From: Mesostigma viride
Taxonomy: Eukaryota > Streptophyta > Mesostigmatophyceae > Mesostigmatales > Mesostigmataceae
Assembly: GCA_009746045.1 (NCBI GenBank)
Contig: RPFO01000344.1
Coordinates: 1-31,017 of the forward strand
DNA length: 31,017 nucleotides
Direction: 5' to 3'
The translations under genes and the position numbers were made by a program. The first letter of the stretch is position 1. Each line of letters starts with the position of its first letter. The notes under the pieces are model-generated. The model did no database searches. It saw only the letters and a program-made list of their open reading frames with translations, and had not been told where the DNA came from. Positions 10,883 through 19,346 of the stretch are shown here, piece by piece.

Positions 10883-11413
10883 TACACCCCTAGGCCCAGG
10901 TTGAAGATTGGGTCCGGCCGACCCAGGGCTGCGACCTTTTTACACCTAAAGTCAAATCCAGGGCCTACAATCTGAAAAGTCGAGACCTGTATGATCTTAC
11001 AGTACTGTAAAGCAGAGGCGGTAAACCTGAGCTACAGTACTGTAGTACGAAATCTGTACTGTATCACGTACCACTGAGCATTTTGTACCTACTTTAAGAT
11101 CTTTTGCCCCACACCAGCCCTGCGATCTTCAATTCAGGGTCTGAGATCTCAAACCTTGGAACCTGAAACGTGGGCCTAGGGTTGTGCGCAGTACGTACGA
11201 CACCAAGACGTACATCATCCCCCCCCCCACGTTTAGGAATCCCATGTTTCAGATTATGAGACCCTGGATTTGACCTCTACAAGGAGTAGAATAATAGCAG
11301 AATGTAGTCATAGAATTGAGACGTGGGATCAAAAACAGTAGTAAAATTCTTTGAGATCGTAGCCTTGGATTAGTCGGACCCCAATCTTATAAAACGTCGG
11401 TGGGGGGGTGTTG
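10883..11413. mobile_element. Probable MITE-like element with long imperfect terminal inverted repeats
   Basis: The left arm, read rightwards from 10883 (TACACCCC, then AAGATTGGGTCCG, GGGCTGCGA, GTCAAATCCAGGG, AATCTGAAA), is matched by the reverse complement of the right arm read leftwards from about 11413 (CAACACCCC, AAGATTGGGGTCCG, AAGGCTACGA, GTCAAATCCAGGG, AATCTGAAA). The right arm carries about 75-85 extra bp between two of these blocks. The centre holds two copies of the 12-bp palindrome TACAGTACTGTA. No protein is coded. Exact termini and target duplication are uncertain; TA flanks both ends. It lies about 330 bp upstream of the Rab7 start codon. Confidence 0.5.
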
Positions 11414-11643
11414 TAGGAGCGGCGGCATCTCATGGCAGAGCCTTTTGCCCTTCCCGCAAGTCAGTCGCCGGAGGTCGGTCCTCGGCCGGAGGTCAAGCAA
11501 GGGCACCCGGTGCAAGAGAAATCACAGGATCGTCGGTCAGCCAGAGTCCCTCATCGGCGCCCGCGAAACCGACTGGGAGAAGGGAAGCATCCTGTGACCA
11601 GGCCCAACAGCCAACATGAGTTGCAGGACACACGTTTCTGCAC
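11414..11643. other. Unassigned spacer
   Basis: The spacer between the MITE-like element and repeat X holds short open frames on both strands, none with recognisable protein similarity. I see nothing else in it. Confidence 0.4.
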
Positions 11644-11644
11644 A

Positions 11645-12068
11645 ATGTTAATTTTCCCAGAAAAAGTCCTAATTTAGGACCATTTTGACGTATCAAATAT
11701 GCATGCAAACATGAACATTTGACCCTGGCTTTGGTGCCCATGGCAGATAATACACCTTTTGAATTTCAATCCAAAACCTGGGTTAAAAAGACAACATTTA
11801 CCACCTAAATGGGCACTGCCCCCATACCACACCTCGAACGGGAAAATTGGCAAAATGGTGAATTTAGGACCAATAGGACCAATTACTACATCAACGCATT
11901 ACCATGCTATCCACACGGTCCCTTGAGCATCTTACAAACGCTAGGGGCCCCATGGGACCCTACTACGAGGCCTTGGGATGGCGGCGCAGCGTATAACAAG
12001 GCCATACCCTGCTGTGGCTGCATGTATGTATACGCGTGCCTAACGGTGTCACAGATGGTTCAGGTAAT
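11645..12068 (+). repeat. Repeat X, copy 1 (end fragment, cut by Element 2)
   Basis: From AATGTTA at about 11645 to GGTAAT at 12068 this matches the reverse complement of about 27270-27688. Shared landmarks are TTTTCCCAGA, the palindromic AGTCCTAA..TTAGGAC, TTTGACCCTGGC, TTTAGGACCAATAGGACC, CCACACGGTCCCTTGAGCAT and GTGTCACAGATGGT. It stops abruptly where the LTR of Element 2 begins, so Element 2 inserted into it; the predicted target duplication is GTAAT. A frame open in both copies encodes a peptide containing AYNKAIPCCGC and ACLTVSQMVQV, but coding is unproven. Confidence 0.85.
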
Positions 12069-12622
12069 TGTTACGACTCAAACCTCTACCGCCACCTCTA
12101 CCTCTAACCGGCCTAATGCTACCTAAACTAGTAAGGCCACCTCTAGTTAAACCCCTAGCGAAAGACGAACGAGACGATCCAGATCTCAGTGCATTTACGT
12201 AAGTACTACTGTAATACGCCATAAGCCATTTACACAAACCAGTTTACTCCAAGAATAGAGGAAGGAAACACAACTACACTGCCATGACCCTAGCTAATAT
12301 GTGCTAAATCACGCCGAGTTTAAACAGTGCCAACACGAGGGGTAGGACGTGCATAAATGATCACCAACGGTCCAGCATGCTCGGGCCGACATGGCCCTCG
12401 CCTACAAATGCACAGATGCACGCTGGTCCACTACATTCTACCTGAAGGATAAGGACCACTACTAAAGTACGCGGCGCGACGCCAAAAGCATCGAATGCAC
12501 CACGGTACTGTTACGAGGACAACATTGTCCACCAGTACAAACTACACGTAAACCTAGGGACGACCGAGGCAAGGGACCTAATTTACGTCCGTAACTACGA
12601 CAGATTGTTACGCGACGTAACA
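12069..12622 (-). repeat. LTR of Element 2
   Basis: The 554-bp LTR has TGTTACG at its left end and CGTAACA at its right end. It is clearly homologous to the LTRs at 13039 and 22075 but carries many substitutions and indels, so it comes from an older or different copy. The partner LTR is not in the window. Confidence 0.9.
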
Positions 12623-13038
12623 CCTCCCCCCCGACAAAGGTAGGAAGCCCTCTCCCTACGCACAGGGAGGAAACCAAGGGGTAGGAATAACCTAACGCAC
12701 CCAACATAACGCCAACACAATCGACAGACCATCCAGGTACAAAGCACCAATAAGTTAACTCGGTTCCACCCCGAGTGGTGTAGGGTTAACCAGCACCAAG
12801 CCTGGTGGGAGGATCCCTGACCTGCCTGGCACGGAGGCCTTGCCGGGAGGGACGGCACTGGGCAGGACACACAGAGTGAACAAAGTCAGCACCAAGGACC
12901 AAGAACGACCAACCAACTGGCCAGAATATGAGGGCGACTCTCTATATACCGGAGGGACAACACCCTCAGGTCGGGCCTAAGGCCCTCCTCTATCTAGTTG
13001 CCATCCGTCTGGTAGGTACCACGCGAGGCCAGCAGGAC
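12069..13038 (-). mobile_element. Element 2 (outer Ty3/gypsy), 3' end part
   Basis: This part holds the 3' LTR (12069-12622), a C-rich stretch on plus that is the polypurine tract on minus (12623-12632), and 3' noncoding sequence (12633-12994) matching 13623-13981 of Element 1. It ends with the last codons of the ORF3 homologue, whose TAG stop is at 12995-12997. It is cut at 13038 by Element 1, with the duplicated target AGGAC at 13034-13038, and resumes at 22647. Confidence 0.88.
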
Positions 13039-13610
13039 TGTTACGCCGCAAGCCTCGGCCGCCACCTCTACCTCTACCGGTCCTGATACTACCTAAACTA
13101 GTGAGGCCGCTTCTATTTACACCCATAGCGAAAGACGACCGAGACGAACCAGATCTCAATGCATTTACATATGTACTACTGTAATATGCCATAGGCCATT
13201 TAATCAAACCCGTTTACTCCAGGAAAAGAGGAAGGAAACACAACTACACTGCCGTGACCCAAGCCTATATGTGTTAATTCATTTAACACACGCCGAGTGC
13301 ACACACAAGGGGTAGAACACGCATAAATGGTCACCAACGGTCCAACACGCTCGGGCCAACATGGCCCTCGCCTACAGATGCACGCTGGTCCACTACATCT
13401 ACTGATGCACGCTGGTCCACTACATTCTACCAAAGGATCAGGACCACTAGTAAAGTACGCGGCGCGGCGCCCAACGGCACCCAATGTACCACAGTACTGT
13501 TACGAAGACAATAATGTCCCGGTAGGAGCCTAAACGTAAACCTAGGGACAACTGAGGCAAAAGACCTAATTTACGTCCGTAACTACAACGAATTGTTACG
13601 CGACGTAACA
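13039..13610 (-). repeat. 3' LTR of Element 1
   Basis: It starts TGTTACG and ends CGTAACA on plus, and is identical to 22075-22646 except for one base. Its right end reads TGTTACGCGACGTAACA, a near-perfect palindrome that repeats both LTR termini. It holds a short direct duplication of ATGCACGCTGGTCCACTACA that is absent from the Element 2 LTR. Confidence 0.96.
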
Positions 13611-13622
13611 CCTCCCCCCCCA
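13611..13622 (-). other. Polypurine tract of Element 1
   Basis: On minus this reads TGGGGGGGGAGG directly before the 3' LTR, the place where the plus-strand primer of LTR retrotransposons lies. The same G-rich tract precedes the LTRs at 12069 and 22984. Confidence 0.8.
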
Positions 13623-13981
13623 CAAAGGTAGGGAGCCCTCTCCCTACGCACTGGGAGGAAACGAAGGGGTAGGAAAACCCTAATGCACCCAACACACACC
13701 AACACAATCGATAGACCATCCCAGATACAAAACACCAATAGTTCACACGGTCTCCACCACCACGCCGGGTGGTGTAGGGTTAGCCAGCACCAAGCCTGGT
13801 GGGAGGTTCCCCTAACTGCCTGGAACGGAGTCCTGGCCGGGGGGAACGGCACTGGGCAGGACACACAGAGTAAACACATCGGCGTCAAGGACCAAGAATC
13901 GTCAACCAACTGGCCAGAATATGAGGGCGACTCTACATACCGGAGGGACAACACCCTCAGGTCGGGCCTAAGGCCCTCTAT
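13623..13981. other. Element 1 3' noncoding region
   Basis: The stretch between the ORF3 stop and the polypurine tract is conserved with Element 2 (12633-12994). It holds short inverted repeats such as ACCAAGCCTGGT but no credible gene. Confidence 0.6.
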
Positions 13982-16345
13982 CTAATGGCCATCCGTCTGG
14001 TAGGTACCACGGGAGGCCAGCAGGACATCCAGGTAGGCCTGGTAGTGGGCCACATCCTCGACATTGTCATGCCTATCTACAGTGAGGAAAACATCGGCCC
14101 ACACACCGTCAGGAAAAAGGCCCAGAAAGGCCCAGTAATACCTATGCTGCGTAAGAACGACCTGGCCACGGGCCCAGTCCAGGAAGCCACAGGCAAAGAG
14201 GCGAAGGAAAGGCTCTACCGCGATCAAACAGAGGGCCCGCAGGAGGAGACGATGGTACCGGATCCGAGGGCGCAAACCCGTCGGGAAAAACAGGTCCACC
14301 AAGGGCTCCACGTTGGACGGCCACATCCGGATGTGCCGAACCTCTCGGGAGCGCCACCGACGAGCACACTGGCGCGACCCGAATGTCTCCAGGTAGTCGC
14401 TGGCCCGAGGAGGAGGGTGGCAACGGGAGTCTAGACCCTGGCCCGGGATGGGTGCCGGACGACGGGCATCCCACTCGAGGATAGGCTGGAGGACCGTGTT
14501 GTACGCAGCACCCTGTACCGCCGGAAACTCTACCGTAAGGGCATCCGAAGCCATAATGCTCAGAGGCGGAGGGTAAGCCCACTGGAACCCACCGTAGGTG
14601 TCCAAGTCGTTATGGCGCCTAGCCCAGCGATACAGAACGCGCCGGACCAGGATCTCACCCTCGAACACCGGATCAGCTAAAATAACCATGTCGAAGGGAG
14701 GCCGATCAGTCTCAATGGGTAGGCCACGATCCCGAGGCGCCCGACACACCTGGGAGAACCCGTAGGACATGGGGGAGATGGCAAGCTCAGCAGAGGCGCG
14801 CGGCAGGTCACACTGTCGGCAGGCGAGTGCGGACATACCATACCCAGGAATGGGCGTGTCGCGCGACTCCGGCGTCGCATGCACCACAGAAGGGGCCCTG
14901 TCCCGATCACCCTGGGACAACTCCCGGAGGGAATCGGCAGCGCGGGTGACGCGAGGATCCTGACCGGTGGACCGAACAACCGCGGCCAATGACCGCGAGG
15001 CCGAAGGAGCAGGGACCGAAGCAGGGGCCGACGCAGGGGCAGGAGCCGACACCGACGCAGGGGGCACTGGTAAAACAGGAGGTCGCGCCGGACCCGAAGC
15101 CAGAGAGGGCCGTGACGGACCCGCCATCGACGCAGGCGCGCCGGTCTCCGTTGCCGGTGCACCCTCAGGCCACATATTGAAGATAGGGCCCGTAGGGACA
15201 GGCAGCCCGGCATAAGATTGGTTACCATCCAAGCTCCAGTCGGGCACCGGGATCCTCTGCGGGGGACCACCCTCCCAAAGCCTGGGATGGTCGCCCGTGT
15301 CGCTGAAGAAACCACGAACTGGCTGTGAGGGCGCGGCGGACGGCCCAGAGGGGGCGACGGCGGGCACAGCCGAAGGGGCTGAAGACTCGCGCCGAGGCGC
15401 GGGAACGTTGGCCGCAGGCACGGAGGCAACCGGAGGTGTCGAAGCCACAGCAACCGAAGGGGTAGGGGGCGCCGGCGAAACCACAGGTGCCGAAGCAACC
15501 AAAGGGGTAGGGGGCGCGGACACCACAGACACCCCACCTGGCGTGGCCGGAGTCTGCGCTTGGGCCGCCAGGAAGGCCCCGAACGCCGTGGTCAGGGACT
15601 GGATCTGAGCCTGCATAGCCGAGACCGTCGCCGAAAGAGGATCAGGCAAACCCGAAGGGGTAGGCTCTACTGCAACATCCCGGGTCGACCGAGGGGACGA
15701 CGGGACCGGAGAGGGAGGAACAGACGCCGAGGAGGCGGACGCAGCGCTCGAGGCAGAATAATCTGGCGTATAATGTACCTCGGCTGGGGCGCCCGAAGGG
15801 GCAGGACCACTAACCGCTAGTTCCGCCGACTGATCAGCTATCTCCATGAATTCTACGGCCCGTAAAAGGTCACAGGGGTTCTCATCTACCTCAGCATCGC
15901 CCTCAGCCGGAAGCCAAGGGAACACCTCCCGTAGGCAGGTACGGCCCACAGGGGTAGAGAGGTAGGAGAACACACGGCAGCACCGGAGAACCGCATCTAT
16001 CTGTCCCAGGGCGGGACAGCTGGAACCACACCCCAACAAACAGTGTCCGGCATCGTCGAACCCGTGCAGGACAAGCTGGTGCGGCTCATCAGGGGAAGGA
16101 CCATACCACGTGACCCCGAAGAGGGCCGCCCTGACTAAGCCCGCATGTTGGGCCTGACGGGCCGGCTGCGCAACGCCACCCGGGTAACTTGATCGCGACA
16201 CCCAGCGGCCCGGAAGGGCCTCGAAATACAGCTCAGGGTCCGGTAGGGGCGGGGACGGCAGCGAACTCTCAGCCGGAGGGGTAGGCTCTGACATGACGGC
16301 TGCGGAGGGGGGGGGGACAACCAACCACCCGTCGACAGCAGGCAT
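13982..16345 (-). CDS. ORF3 of Element 1, 787 codons, unknown function in the env position
   Basis: This intact ORF starts 27 bp after the chromodomain-remnant stop and ends about 370 bp before the polypurine tract. I do not recognise the family. Visible parts: a Cys-containing N-terminal region (GCGSSC near 105-110; CCRVF near 122), then a FPWLPAEG segment; an amphipathic helix (about 237-262); a long disordered Pro/Ala/Ser/Val-rich centre (about 265-460); and a compact C-terminal region with CGFLDW at 719-724 followed by QHRYYWAFLGLFPDGVW. The C-terminal pattern (CG..DW, TH/QH, Y, FL, P.G.W) recurs in the ORF of Element 3, and a close copy is in Element 2. No signal peptide or clear membrane anchor is seen, so env is not supported. 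It may be an accessory structural or regulatory protein. Absence of frameshifts contrasts with the broken gag and pol. Confidence 0.85.
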   Translation of the reverse strand: MPAVDGWLVVPPPSAAVMSEPTPPAESSLPSPPLPDPELYFEALPGRWVSRSSYPGGVAQPARQAQHAGLVRAALFGVTWYGPSPDEPHQLVLHGFDDAGHCLLGCGSSCPALGQIDAVLRCCRVFSYLSTPVGRTCLREVFPWLPAEGDAEVDENPCDLLRAVEFMEIADQSAELAVSGPAPSGAPAEVHYTPDYSASSAASASSASVPPSPVPSSPRSTRDVAVEPTPSGLPDPLSATVSAMQAQIQSLTTAFGAFLAAQAQTPATPGGVSVVSAPPTPLVASAPVVSPAPPTPSVAVASTPPVASVPAANVPAPRRESSAPSAVPAVAPSGPSAAPSQPVRGFFSDTGDHPRLWEGGPPQRIPVPDWSLDGNQSYAGLPVPTGPIFNMWPEGAPATETGAPASMAGPSRPSLASGPARPPVLPVPPASVSAPAPASAPASVPAPSASRSLAAVVRSTGQDPRVTRAADSLRELSQGDRDRAPSVVHATPESRDTPIPGYGMSALACRQCDLPRASAELAISPMSYGFSQVCRAPRDRGLPIETDRPPFDMVILADPVFEGEILVRRVLYRWARRHNDLDTYGGFQWAYPPPLSIMASDALTVEFPAVQGAAYNTVLQPILEWDARRPAPIPGQGLDSRCHPPPRASDYLETFGSRQCARRWRSREVRHIRMWPSNVEPLVDLFFPTGLRPRIRYHRLLLRALCLIAVEPFLRLFACGFLDWARGQVVLTQHRYYWAFLGLFPDGVWADVFLTVDRHDNVEDVAHYQAYLDVLLASRGTYQTDGH

Positions 16346-16371
16346 AATATAAGAGAGGAGAAGGTCTACTG

Positions 16372-16455
16372 CTAAAGCTTGTGCAGGGTTTTATATTCCT
16401 GCAGCAAGCGACTACACCCATCTAGCTCGCTTTCCGTATACCAGACCTTATCTAC
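16372..16455 (-). pseudogene. Chromodomain C-terminal remnant, Element 1
   Basis: A 27-codon frame on minus ends in TAG at 16374-16372 and encodes VWYTESELDGCSRLLQEYK. It aligns with the end of the Element 3 chromodomain (SWRTATELTGCARLLEAYK). It is out of frame with the integrase stub, whose TGA lies at 16459-16457, so the deletion that removed the integrase core joins these two pieces at about 16455-16460. Confidence 0.8.
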
Positions 16456-16456
16456 T

Positions 16457-17206
16457 TCACTGCGAGCATACATCCTTATAAAGGGAAGGCCAGTAATAAG
16501 AGCGGGCTACTAAGTCCCGTACCCGTTTACCACCCTGATGAGCAGCTAAGTCATGCAACTCAAAGAGCAAGGAGGAGCGACAGATAGGAGGGACATACAG
16601 GCGCCATTGAGGGGGAGAATCTGCTACCTGCACATATAAAAACCCACCTACAAATTTACAAGGATGCTTGCCTAATTGTTGGGGATGTGCAGCAATGGCA
16701 GCTAATGCTTCCGGCTCAGTGGCCGTAAATATACTAATAAGGCGTTCAAGATCAGAGGTAGGCATCGCTACAGAGGTATCCAGAACAGGTTTAAAGAGAT
16801 CTCCTACCGCCTTGCCAAAGAGAAGGGGAGGTCCTAGAGGGACTACGTTTTCATAAGACTTTCCTGACCTAGTCGCTATATGGCTAAGCGGTATAGAAAT
16901 TTTATTTTTCCCCTCCCCCCCCACCGAGGCCACGGGAAGGGCCTCACACGGGAGAGAGAGTCCTACGTGAGAAAGGAGATCAGGCATGCGAACAGCTGTA
17001 TGAAAGAGGTAGGCATAGGATTCATCATCAGGTAGTTCACCATAAGGGGTTACACCCATAGTAGTAGGAACTAGAGTAGTATTGAGAACATCAAGGTCCT
17101 CGAAAAAGGAGTAGTCTGCACGACGAGAGAGTGCATCTGGTACTATGTTATCTACACCCTTGACATACTGAAGTTTAAAAGGGGAAAACTGTGCTAAAAA
17201 TTCCAT
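16457..17206 (-). pseudogene. Element 1 pol: RNase H end, linker and integrase zinc-binding stub
   Basis: The frame begins in the conserved RNase H to integrase stretch (MEFLAQFSPFKLQYVKG, then DALSRRADY). It then runs through a linker (residues about 45-210) shared with Element 3 (LERLISIFT.TE, HPQQLG..PCKF) and ends in the HHCC zinc-binding region (ELHDLAAHQGGKRVRDLV, SYYWPSLYKDVCSQ). It stops at the first Cys of the CxxC pair. The DDE core, GPY/F module and most of the chromodomain, about 1.1 kb judged from Element 3, are absent. Upstream it is one frameshift away (about 17320) from the RT frame. Confidence 0.88.
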
Positions 17207-17313
17207 CCAGCGCGCTTGCCGAGGGGTAAGGTTGGGTTGGGAGAGAAGATGGGTAAGGGGACGGTGATCCGTTTGGATAACTAATCTATAAGGATCTAGC
17301 TCACAGGGTTCAT

Positions 17314-18312
17314 TCAGCAGACATCAAATTGAGCACCTTTAAGAAAGTGCTGCCACGCGTGGCAACAATACACCACAGCTAAGAGTTCCTGCTGGTGTAC
17401 GGGATAGTTACGCTCCGCAGGGAGCATTGTCCTAGAGATATACTCAATTGGCTGTAAGCCCTGACCCTGATCCTGGAGAAGGACGCCACCTATAGCTACC
17501 TTACTAGCATCTGTAGCCACAACAAAGGGTTTAGTAGTATCCGGTAGGATGAGTACAGGAGGGGAAAGGAGTAGGGATTTTAGGCACTGAAAAGCCGACT
17601 GACATTCACTACTCCAAACAAAGGGGATATCCTTCTTTAATAAATGATTAATAGGGGCTGCTATAGTTGCGAAACGCGGGATAAAACGCCTATAGTAAGA
17701 AGCAATTCCTAGAAAACTACGTACACCTTTAACGTCGGTAGGGGTAGGCCATTCCTGAATTGACTTAGTTTTATCCGGGTCGGTAGCGACCCCGGCATCT
17801 GACAGAACGTGCCCTAAAAATGGGACACTCCTACCCGAACGAACTTTAGCACGGCGCGCCCACAAAGAATTTTCAGCCATTATTTCTAATACTTTCTTTA
17901 AATCACGTAGGTGCGTTTCAAAATCAGGAGAGTAAATAAGAATATCATCTAAGTAAGCTTGAGCACAAGAACGGTCATGCTCAGATAAAGAAACAGAGGA
18001 GAAGGAAGGATCCTTTAGATCAGAGGACACCTGAGGAAGGTGAGAATTTCCCATAACAGGTCTAAGCACTTCATTCATTAACATTTGAAAAGAGGCAGGC
18101 GAGTTACAGAGTCCCATAGCCGCTACTCTAAACTGGTAATGACCAAAAGGGGTAGCAAAGGCGGTTTTATGGCAATCCTCAGGAGCTATCCGCAACTGCC
18201 AAAAACCATCCGCACAATCCAGTACTGTGAAACAAGTGGAACCTTTAACCTTATTAAATATATCATCAATACGAGGTAGAGGGTATTTAGACTTCACAGT
18301 AATATCATTCAA
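17314..18312 (-). CDS. pol: Element 1 pol: reverse transcriptase and RNase H (one open segment)
   Basis: This is Ty3/gypsy reverse transcriptase. It shows KYPLPRIDDIF, motif A with Asp in TVLDCADGFWQL (residue 32), TPFGHYQFRVAAMGLCNSP, and the catalytic YLDD at 120-123. RFIPRFATIAAPI and the RNase H start VATDASKVAIGG with HQQELLAVVY follow. About 30 residues (89-118, beginning NSHLPQVSSDL) are inserted just before YLDD where most Ty3/gypsy RTs have only a few. The true polypeptide starts upstream: a one-base deletion near 18375 in a C-run breaks the frame in the RT finger region, and a second near 17320 breaks it after GAQFDV. It copies element RNA to DNA in the cytoplasmic particle. Confidence 0.93.
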   Translation of the reverse strand: MNDITVKSKYPLPRIDDIFNKVKGSTCFTVLDCADGFWQLRIAPEDCHKTAFATPFGHYQFRVAAMGLCNSPASFQMLMNEVLRPVMGNSHLPQVSSDLKDPSFSSVSLSEHDRSCAQAYLDDILIYSPDFETHLRDLKKVLEIMAENSLWARRAKVRSGRSVPFLGHVLSDAGVATDPDKTKSIQEWPTPTDVKGVRSFLGIASYYRRFIPRFATIAAPINHLLKKDIPFVWSSECQSAFQCLKSLLLSPPVLILPDTTKPFVVATDASKVAIGGVLLQDQGQGLQPIEYISRTMLPAERNYPVHQQELLAVVYCCHAWQHFLKGAQFDVC

Positions 18313-18892
18313 CTTCCTATAATCAGTAACTAGGCGAAACTTGCCATTTGGCTTAGGAACTAACAGGACACCAGCTGAGTAGGGGAGTTACTAGGCTCTA
18401 TCAATCCTGCTTCTAATAATGACACTAAAATCTGTTTTAGTTCCTTTAACTCGGTAGGGCCCATTCTATACATCGGAGAGTGCGTAGGAACTGCACCGTC
18501 CTTGATAACTACACGGTGTAAAACAGAACGAGGAGGAGGATAAGAAGGAGTCTTTTCTTCAAAACTTTTGAGGAATCTATCACAGCCATGTATCTTACTA
18601 TTTCATTTTCAGTAAATCCCACTCCTATTGTATCCACTGTATTTACATCTATATCCACACTATTATTAGTGATAGGTATCTCCTGTACTTCTAACTGAAG
18701 GAACATACATAATAGGTATCCATATTCCTTTAGTTCAGATCGCAATTCGTCATTGGACATTAATACTTCAGGTATAGGTCTCACAGGAGGATCAACAGGT
18801 GTAGGAGGAGTAATATCTACCAAGGATAAATTTTCTAATCTATAATGACGTTCTGGTACCCAGTAAGAGCTATCTGGAAACCAAATGACCAT
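18313..18892 (-). pseudogene. Element 1 pol: protease to RT connection and RT N-terminus, frame-broken
   Basis: One frame (18892-18509) continues from the protease with WFPDSSYWVPERHYRLE and then an acidic linker. A further frame at about 18490-18370 shows the RT entry signature MYRMGPTELKELKQ and GLIEPSNSP, and a third resumes with LVPKPNGKFRLVTDYRKL near 18320-18365. The pieces are collinear with an ordinary Ty3/gypsy pol but separated by single-base shifts. Confidence 0.75.
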
Positions 18893-19173
18893 AGTATCAT
18901 AATTAATAGTAATTTATTATCCTGGTGCCAATCTAATCCTAGTAATACATCAGCTGTAGTGATAGGGCCTATAGTGGCCGTCAGGTTGACCGTACGTCCT
19001 TGTATGACCAGGGGAAGGGACACCGTACCCGGGGAATGACTGGTGCGACCGTCAGCATAATGGACAGTGACAGTTTTTGTGTGAGGGGTAGGGACTAGTC
19101 CTAAACGCCTAACTAGGGCCTCGCTCACAAAGGAGCTAGCCGCACCGCTATCCACTAACACAGAGACATTCAA
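18835..19173 (-). CDS. Element 1 retropepsin-like aspartic protease
   Basis: The frame shows the catalytic VLVDSGAASSFVSEAL at residues 5-20 (DSG triad), then the flap region, and ADVLLGLDWHQ at about 73-83, the conserved ILG.DW element of gypsy proteases. After DWHQ the frame shifts (about 18890-18905) into the connection region. It cleaves the Gag-Pol polyprotein. It is normally fused to gag or pol; the Met used here is internal to the polyprotein. Confidence 0.85.
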   Translation of the reverse strand: MNVSVLVDSGAASSFVSEALVRRLGLVPTPHTKTVTVHYADGRTSHSPGTVSLPLVIQGRTVNLTATIGPITTADVLLGLDWHQDNKLLLIMILWSFGFQIALTGYQNVIID

Positions 19174-19346
19174 GAGTTCATCAGCATGCAGGAAGGGTCT
19201 ACAACAGTATGAGGGACGGTTAAGCCACCATTCAAGAACATAAGAGGACGCACACGTAGTGGTAGGGATGATTCAGCTCCTACAGAGGTTATAAAAACAG
19301 GCAGGCAAAAATTTTATCTGGGGTACTATCTAAGGACCTGTCCAGG

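Noticed and set aside
12977-13533. Identical small ORFs repeated at 12977-13533 and 21920-22569
   Set aside because: They are identical only because they lie in the paired LTRs of Element 1.
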